Made by a program: the position numbers and the translations under genes
Virus record (IMG/VR): IMGVR_UViG_3300030331_002250
Span: 1 to 33,521 of that record
DNA: 33,521 nt
Origin: a virus
Strand: one strand, 5' to 3'
Shown here: piece by piece, positions 31,082 to 33,521 of the stretch
How positions within the stretch are numbered: position 1 is the stretch's first letter
How the letters are laid out: the number at the start of each line of letters is the position of its first letter
The notes under the pieces: model-generated
Database searches by the model: none
Seen by the model: only the letters and a program-made list of their open reading frames with translations
Told to the model about the DNA's origin: nothing

Positions 31082-31178
31082 AAAATATTATGATAAATTT
31101 TTGGTATGGCAACTATACTACAGAAGAGAAATAGTGTGTTTTATAGCTGGTCTTATTATTGGGGCAATACTATTGTAA
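31074..31178 (+). CDS. Tiny single-pass membrane protein
   Basis: A 34-residue protein beginning at ATG 31074, eight bases before the polymerase gene ends, with GGGAGA upstream inside that gene. The N-terminal half is basic and aromatic (VKKYYDKFLVWQLYYRRE), the C-terminal half one membrane segment (residues 20-34, IVCFIAGLIIGAILL). The positive N-terminus suggests it stays cytoplasmic. The function is unknown. It is one of several tiny membrane or amphipathic proteins in this region. Confidence 0.6.
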   Translation: MVKKYYDKFLVWQLYYRREIVCFIAGLIIGAILL

Positions 31179-31184
31179 TGACCT

Positions 31185-31829
31185 ATGGCTTATTTAAATG
31201 CAAACATACCAGCGACTTACGCACAAATAAGAAGAGAATATTTATTCGATTGTAAAAAACATCATGGAGAAGTTGAAGACTGTATTGTATTCGGTGTTAC
31301 GTCGATTGCGGGAAGTGCTTTACTCTTCCACGCCATTATGGAAAATGGTGCAATCTTTTACAGACTACCTATCACAGCTTTTATTCAACGCGGATTTAAG
31401 ATTGAGAACGTACCTAAACGTAGACTTGATGAGCTTCAGCTTTGGAATTGTTTTAGTTATTATCCTGCTGTTACTTCTTGGGATATAATTCAAGGAACAT
31501 CTGGTAAATATATAGGTAAAGACCGTAAGTGGCACCCAGGAAAATATCTATTTACTATTGATTTTGCCCACCCAGAGAGTAATATACTAGATACTGAACA
31601 TTCAGAGATACCGCACGAACACAAGTGCGCTCACATTATTGCCCTAGATGATGGCAATTTTGCAGCACAACCAAACAATAGAATAATTTGGGATCTTCCT
31701 TCATTTACAGTTAAGGACGAAATACCAAAATGGAAAGTGCAAACAACTGAGTGGAATGTAGAAGATACTGGTAAATGGAAAACGGCAGACACTGACGATT
31801 TCTTTTACGAAATTGAGGAGAAAAAATGA
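31185..31829 (+). CDS. Conserved phage protein, function unknown
   Basis: A 214-residue protein with a conserved N-terminal half: ATYAQIRREYLFDCKKHHGE, DCIVFGVTSIAGSALLFHAI, RLPITAFIQRGF, LQLWNCFSYYPAVTSW. The C-terminal half contains HKCAHIIALDDGNFAAQPNN and an acidic end. I recall this protein as hypothetical in marine podoviruses next to polymerase. Several His and Asp residues are conserved-looking, but no known catalytic signature was recognised. The start lacks a clear Shine-Dalgarno. It ends in an overlap with a short basic peptide gene. Confidence 0.72.
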   Translation: MAYLNANIPATYAQIRREYLFDCKKHHGEVEDCIVFGVTSIAGSALLFHAIMENGAIFYRLPITAFIQRGFKIENVPKRRLDELQLWNCFSYYPAVTSWDIIQGTSGKYIGKDRKWHPGKYLFTIDFAHPESNILDTEHSEIPHEHKCAHIIALDDGNFAAQPNNRIIWDLPSFTVKDEIPKWKVQTTEWNVEDTGKWKTADTDDFFYEIEEKK

Positions 31830-31918
31830 AAAGAAGTAATACTCAAAAAATTTGGGACCGATGGGTTTATAAAATAAAAAACATCTGGAATAAAATAAAA
31901 AGCAGGTTTTTAAAATAA
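31826..31918 (+). CDS. 30-residue basic, Trp-rich amphipathic peptide
   Basis: A 30-residue product starting at ATG 31826 (ATGA overlap), with GAGGAG six bases before. It contains nine Lys/Arg, three Trp and regularly spaced Ile/Val/Trp/Phe (KIWDRWVYKIKNIWNKIKSR), as in a cationic amphipathic helix. It has no membrane-length hydrophobic run. The good ribosome site and clean fit between genes support translation. It might act at the membrane surface or bind nucleic acid; no family was recognised. Confidence 0.55.
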   Translation: MKRSNTQKIWDRWVYKIKNIWNKIKSRFLK

Positions 31919-31920
31919 AT

Positions 31921-32019
31921 ATGTCACCAGAGGTAGCCAGGATGAATTATTATTTTACAGGAATATTAATTATTCTTATTACATTGCTAGCTTTGTTTGG
32001 AGGTCCAAGTGGCTACTAA
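31921..32019 (+). CDS. Tiny single-pass membrane protein
   Basis: A 32-residue protein from ATG 31921, two bases after the previous stop. A short polar start (SPEVARMN) precedes one membrane helix (residues 10-27: YFTGILIILITLLALFGG). There is no strong Shine-Dalgarno, so coupling with the preceding peptide gene is likely. Its 3' end contains the GGAGG ribosome site of the next gene and overlaps it by 11 bases. The function is unknown; lysis or superinfection functions are typical for such proteins, but this is a guess. Confidence 0.55.
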   Translation: MSPEVARMNYYFTGILIILITLLALFGGPSGY

Positions 32020-32437
32020 AAAACCACTAAACATTTCTGAAGAAGCGGCAGTGCAAATGCCGATGAAGACGGTTGCGTCTTTGATTATAATCGTAGCACT
32101 CGGCACTATGGGCTACTTTCAGATTGTAGAGAGGTTAAATGTTGCGGACACTAGACTACAACTAATGGAAAAAGATTTAGAAGAGAACACAGAGTTTAGA
32201 ATTAAATGGCCACGTGGACAACTAGGTTCATTGCCCGCCGATTCTGAGCAATTCATGATGATCGAGGATCTTTATAAGTCGACCGACCGTATTAATAAAC
32301 ACATAGAAGACATGGCCCTAAACAAAGTTAACATTGAATTTTTACGTAAACAAATGGATAAAGTTTTGTCTGATATTGAAAAATTAAAAGATGCAAACAG
32401 AGAGTATAAATACAATGGCAACGGATCGAATAACTAA
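32009..32437 (+). CDS. Membrane-anchored coiled-coil protein
   Basis: A 142-residue protein from GTG 32009, chosen for the GGAGG five bases upstream; an upstream in-frame start at 31997 lacks one. Residues 1-18 are polar (KKPLNISEEAAVQMPM), about 19-38 form a membrane helix (VASLIIIVALGTMGYFQIVE), and the rest is mostly coiled coil with a conserved block FRIKWPRGQLGSLPADSEQF. I recall this family from many marine phages, function unknown. The coiled coil after a single anchor resembles spanin-like or envelope-spanning proteins, but no lipobox partner was found. Confidence 0.7.
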   Translation: MATKKPLNISEEAAVQMPMKTVASLIIIVALGTMGYFQIVERLNVADTRLQLMEKDLEENTEFRIKWPRGQLGSLPADSEQFMMIEDLYKSTDRINKHIEDMALNKVNIEFLRKQMDKVLSDIEKLKDANREYKYNGNGSNN

Positions 32438-32588
32438 ACAAGTAATAAAATACATTAACGACATGCAGAAGAAAGCAAAGCAGATGCAGTTTGTAAAACA
32501 TTTAAAAAAAGAAGTAAATATAAATGCAAATGGTTCTAGTAAATATAAAATTAAAGAAGGACCAAACAAAGGTAAGGTTTTAGGATGA
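32415..32588 (+). CDS. Short basic helical protein
   Basis: A 57-residue protein from ATG 32415, inside the end of the preceding gene (23-base overlap); an in-frame ATG at 32391 would deepen the overlap. It is very Lys-rich (TKQVIKYINDMQKKAKQMQF, KHLKKEVN), ending YKIKEGPNKGKVLG. A nucleic-acid-binding role would suit the charge, but there is no recognised motif. The stop overlaps the next ATG (ATGA). Confidence 0.6.
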   Translation: MATDRITKQVIKYINDMQKKAKQMQFVKHLKKEVNINANGSSKYKIKEGPNKGKVLG

Positions 32589-32794
32589 TCGAGACTGTAG
32601 TGGCCCTGCTGATGTTCTGGGACGGAGAGATCAAGGAACACAGAATACAACAATCAATGGCAGAATGTTTACGTGCACGTCGTGTAGCAGAACGTGAATT
32701 TAATCCAAACATATCTTACAAATGCATACGTAGTGAAGCAGAAACAGAAGTTTATATGGGTGAAAAGAGTATTAAGAAACTTCATCTCAAATGA
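32585..32794 (+). CDS. Small conserved marine-phage protein with hydrophobic N-terminus (WDG family)
   Basis: A 69-residue protein from ATG 32585 (ATGA overlap). It starts with a short hydrophobic run and WDG (VVALLMFWDGEIKEHRIQQS), then AECLRARRVAEREFN and YKCIRSEAETEVYMGEKSIK. I recall this pattern from many marine phages. Two cysteines (C28, C47) could pair if the protein is exported by the N-terminal segment. A truncated paralogue begins at 33450 (LLFDGTLIQER). The function is unknown. Confidence 0.7.
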   Translation: MIETVVALLMFWDGEIKEHRIQQSMAECLRARRVAEREFNPNISYKCIRSEAETEVYMGEKSIKKLHLK

Positions 32795-32907
32795 AAAAAA
32801 CCAATAAAAAAAGAAATCCAGTAGCAAAGCAGCTTAGACATTTCAAAAGAAAAGTGATAAAGAGTAAAAGGATATATGACAGAAAAAACAATAAGATTTC
32901 ATACTGA
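32791..32907 (+). CDS. Short Arg/Lys-rich protein (RNPVAKQLR family)
   Basis: A 38-residue, highly basic protein from ATG 32791 (ATGA overlap with the previous stop). The block RNPVAKQLRHFKRKVIKSKR followed by IYDRK matches a tiny basic protein family found in many phages. Such peptides may bind RNA or DNA, but the function is unknown. The 3' end overlaps the zinc-ribbon gene by 32 bases and contains its ribosome site. Confidence 0.68.
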   Translation: MKKTNKKRNPVAKQLRHFKRKVIKSKRIYDRKNNKISY

Positions 32908-33106
32908 GATAGTTAATGGCATTTGTCCAACTTGTGATGAGTACACAATGTTGGTAGGCCTAACTAGAGAATATTACAGATGCATTACATGTGGTGCAGA
33001 TTTAGAGCAACATGTAAACGGTTGTATAAGATACATACCAAGACTAGAAAAAGCAACACTACAATCTGTAGTTGACGGATACTTTGGCAATGGGAAAGAA
33101 AGCTAA
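32876..33106 (+). CDS. Zinc-ribbon protein
   Basis: A 76-residue protein from ATG 32876, preceded by a weak AAAAGG site. Two CxxC knuckles, CPTC (C17, C20) and CITC (C36, C39), are spaced like a zinc ribbon: GICPTCDEYTMLVGLTREYY, then RCITCGADLEQ. The remainder is a short mixed segment ending in VVDGYFGNGKES. Zinc ribbons of this size often act in transcription or as protein adaptors. I recall the PTCDEYTMLVGLTREY block from marine phages, function unknown. It overlaps the following basic gene by 17 bases. Confidence 0.72.
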   Translation: MTEKTIRFHTEIVNGICPTCDEYTMLVGLTREYYRCITCGADLEQHVNGCIRYIPRLEKATLQSVVDGYFGNGKES

Positions 33107-33215
33107 GTTTGGTCTAGTCACAGCCCCGCGTCAACGGCCTAGAAAAAGACCAGGCAGGCACAAGAAAAGTCCTAACAAGCACGAAAAAAGAATGGGTAAA
33201 TTTAGAAGAAAGTAG
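33090..33215 (+). CDS. Short Arg/Lys-rich protein (RPRKRPGRHKKSPNK type)
   Basis: A 41-residue protein from ATG 33090, with over 40% basic residues (PRQRPRKRPGRHKKSPNKHE, then KRMGKFRRK). The RKRPGRHKKSPNK block is known to me from small phage proteins without function. It was probably missed by many annotations because of its length. Its overlap with the zinc-ribbon gene suggests coupled translation. The stop codon abuts the next promoter directly. Confidence 0.65.
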   Translation: MGKKAKFGLVTAPRQRPRKRPGRHKKSPNKHEKRMGKFRRK

Positions 33216-33243
33216 TTGACATTATCCAACACTATCCTATATT
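33216..33243 (+). promoter_or_regulatory. Consensus sigma-70-type promoter before the 33250 gene
   Basis: TTGACA (33216-33221), a 16-bp spacer and TATATT (33238-33243), identical in hexamers and spacing to the promoters at 9111 and 24148. The predicted start is at about 33250, the A of the ATG, so the mRNA would be leaderless. An AT-only dyad (ATATTT-A-AAATAT, 33239-33251) overlaps the -10 box and start. Confidence 0.72.
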
Positions 33244-33249
33244 TAAAAT

Positions 33250-33438
33250 ATGAAAGAGAAAGTAATAACAATAAAACCAAAAGGTATATCAACCAAACAA
33301 TACTCTAGTTTATTGCTAGAATTAAACCTTGTAAAAAAAGCATGGAGACCATATGGTGTTGACTTACAAATAAATGCACCTGGTTTAAAAAATGTTTTAA
33401 AGTGGGGCACTAAATCTTATGACGCTAAAGAAGATTAG
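33250..33438 (+). CDS. Small conserved phage protein, function unknown
   Basis: A 62-residue protein beginning at the predicted transcription start, without a Shine-Dalgarno. The block KGISTKQYSSLLLELNLVKK followed by AWRPYGVDLQIN and LKWGTKSY is known to me from marine phages; no function is assigned. It is predicted alpha/beta, soluble and basic. Being first behind a strong promoter suggests early expression. Confidence 0.72.
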   Translation: MKEKVITIKPKGISTKQYSSLLLELNLVKKAWRPYGVDLQINAPGLKNVLKWGTKSYDAKED

Positions 33439-33449
33439 GAGATGGGCAT

Positions 33450-33521
33450 ATGGCAAAGACGCTAATAATATTAGTACTTCTATTCGACGGAACTCTAATA
33501 CAAGAAAGGTATGATCTTGCA
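33450..33521 (+). CDS. Partial gene: small protein with hydrophobic N-terminus, paralogue of the 32585 protein
   Basis: An open frame from ATG 33450 that runs off the window after 24 codons. The visible part (TLIILVLLFDGTLIQERYDL) has a hydrophobic start and an F/WDG-x-(I/L)-x-(E/Q)-x-R motif like the protein at 32585. AGGAG at 33437-33441 provides a ribosome site about eight bases upstream. The full length and function cannot be judged. Confidence 0.6.
   Translation, partial: MAKTLIILVLLFDGTLIQERYDLA

Noticed and set aside
31178-31255. A 25-codon frame starting in TAATG just after the 34-residue membrane protein
   Set aside because: It overlaps the start of the conserved 31185 gene, and its sequence has no recognisable features.
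31264-31488. A 74-codon frame nested in the 31185 gene with a hydrophobic C-terminus
   Set aside because: It is out of frame with a well-supported gene and has no clear ribosome site. The hydrophobic end may be chance. It is worth keeping only if ribosome profiling supports it.
1-33521. tRNA genes, CRISPR arrays, insertion sequences, integrase or attachment sites
   Set aside because: Scanning by eye found no cloverleaf with a T-loop, no regularly spaced direct repeats outside coding repeats, and no transposase or recombinase motifs.

Overview
This window is a 33.5-kb piece of a tailed-phage genome, most likely a lytic marine podovirus. I infer a SAR11- or SAR116-like alphaproteobacterial host. 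The reasons are the low GC content, the tightly packed genes with stop/start overlaps, the P22-type tail hub, and many small proteins whose motifs I recall from uncultured marine phage and pelagiphage genomes. No integrase, repressor, tRNA, CRISPR array, insertion sequence, RNA polymerase, terminase, portal or capsid gene is visible. The packaging and head genes must therefore lie outside the window, probably just left of base 1, where the first feature is a strong terminator.

Layout. (1) 1-9125: connector, tail and fibre genes on the + strand. They include a protein with an apparently complete type-1 copper (cupredoxin) site followed by tandem repeats, and two polyglycine adhesin-like proteins. 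(2) 9155-11080: three consecutive 2-oxoglutarate/Fe(II) oxygenase genes inserted among the tail genes, with their own consensus promoter and a perfect 11-bp inverted repeat over the promoter/start region. (3) 11154-21589: tail hub and internal/ejection proteins, ending in a 1312-residue protein. (4) 21582-22713: a holin-like membrane protein, an M15 peptidase endolysin and a fourth 2OG-Fe(II) oxygenase. (5) 22696-24129: an SNF2-type helicase, the only minus-strand gene, divergent from the replication block through a symmetric double promoter. (6) 24184-31081: replication genes, namely small accessory proteins, an archaeo-eukaryotic-type primase, a UvrD-like helicase, a DUF3310 protein and a family A DNA polymerase with its exonuclease domain. 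(7) 31074-33521: a run of very small genes (membrane, basic and zinc-ribbon proteins), then another consensus promoter.

How the parts work together. Intergenic promoters of one type (TTGACA or TTGACT, 16-17 bp spacer, TATATT or TATATA) at 6711, 9111, 24148 (+), 24184 (-) and 33216 imply transcription by host sigma-70-type RNA polymerase. Two of them would give nearly leaderless mRNAs. The replication block runs rightward from 24182, the SNF2 gene runs leftward from about 24150, and the late genes run rightward into the 3' end of the SNF2 gene. Several start codons (3382, 9155, 11154, 25915) lie in or beside inverted repeats, which suggests control of translation. Family assignments rest on motifs read from the sequence and on memory of these families; no database search was possible.
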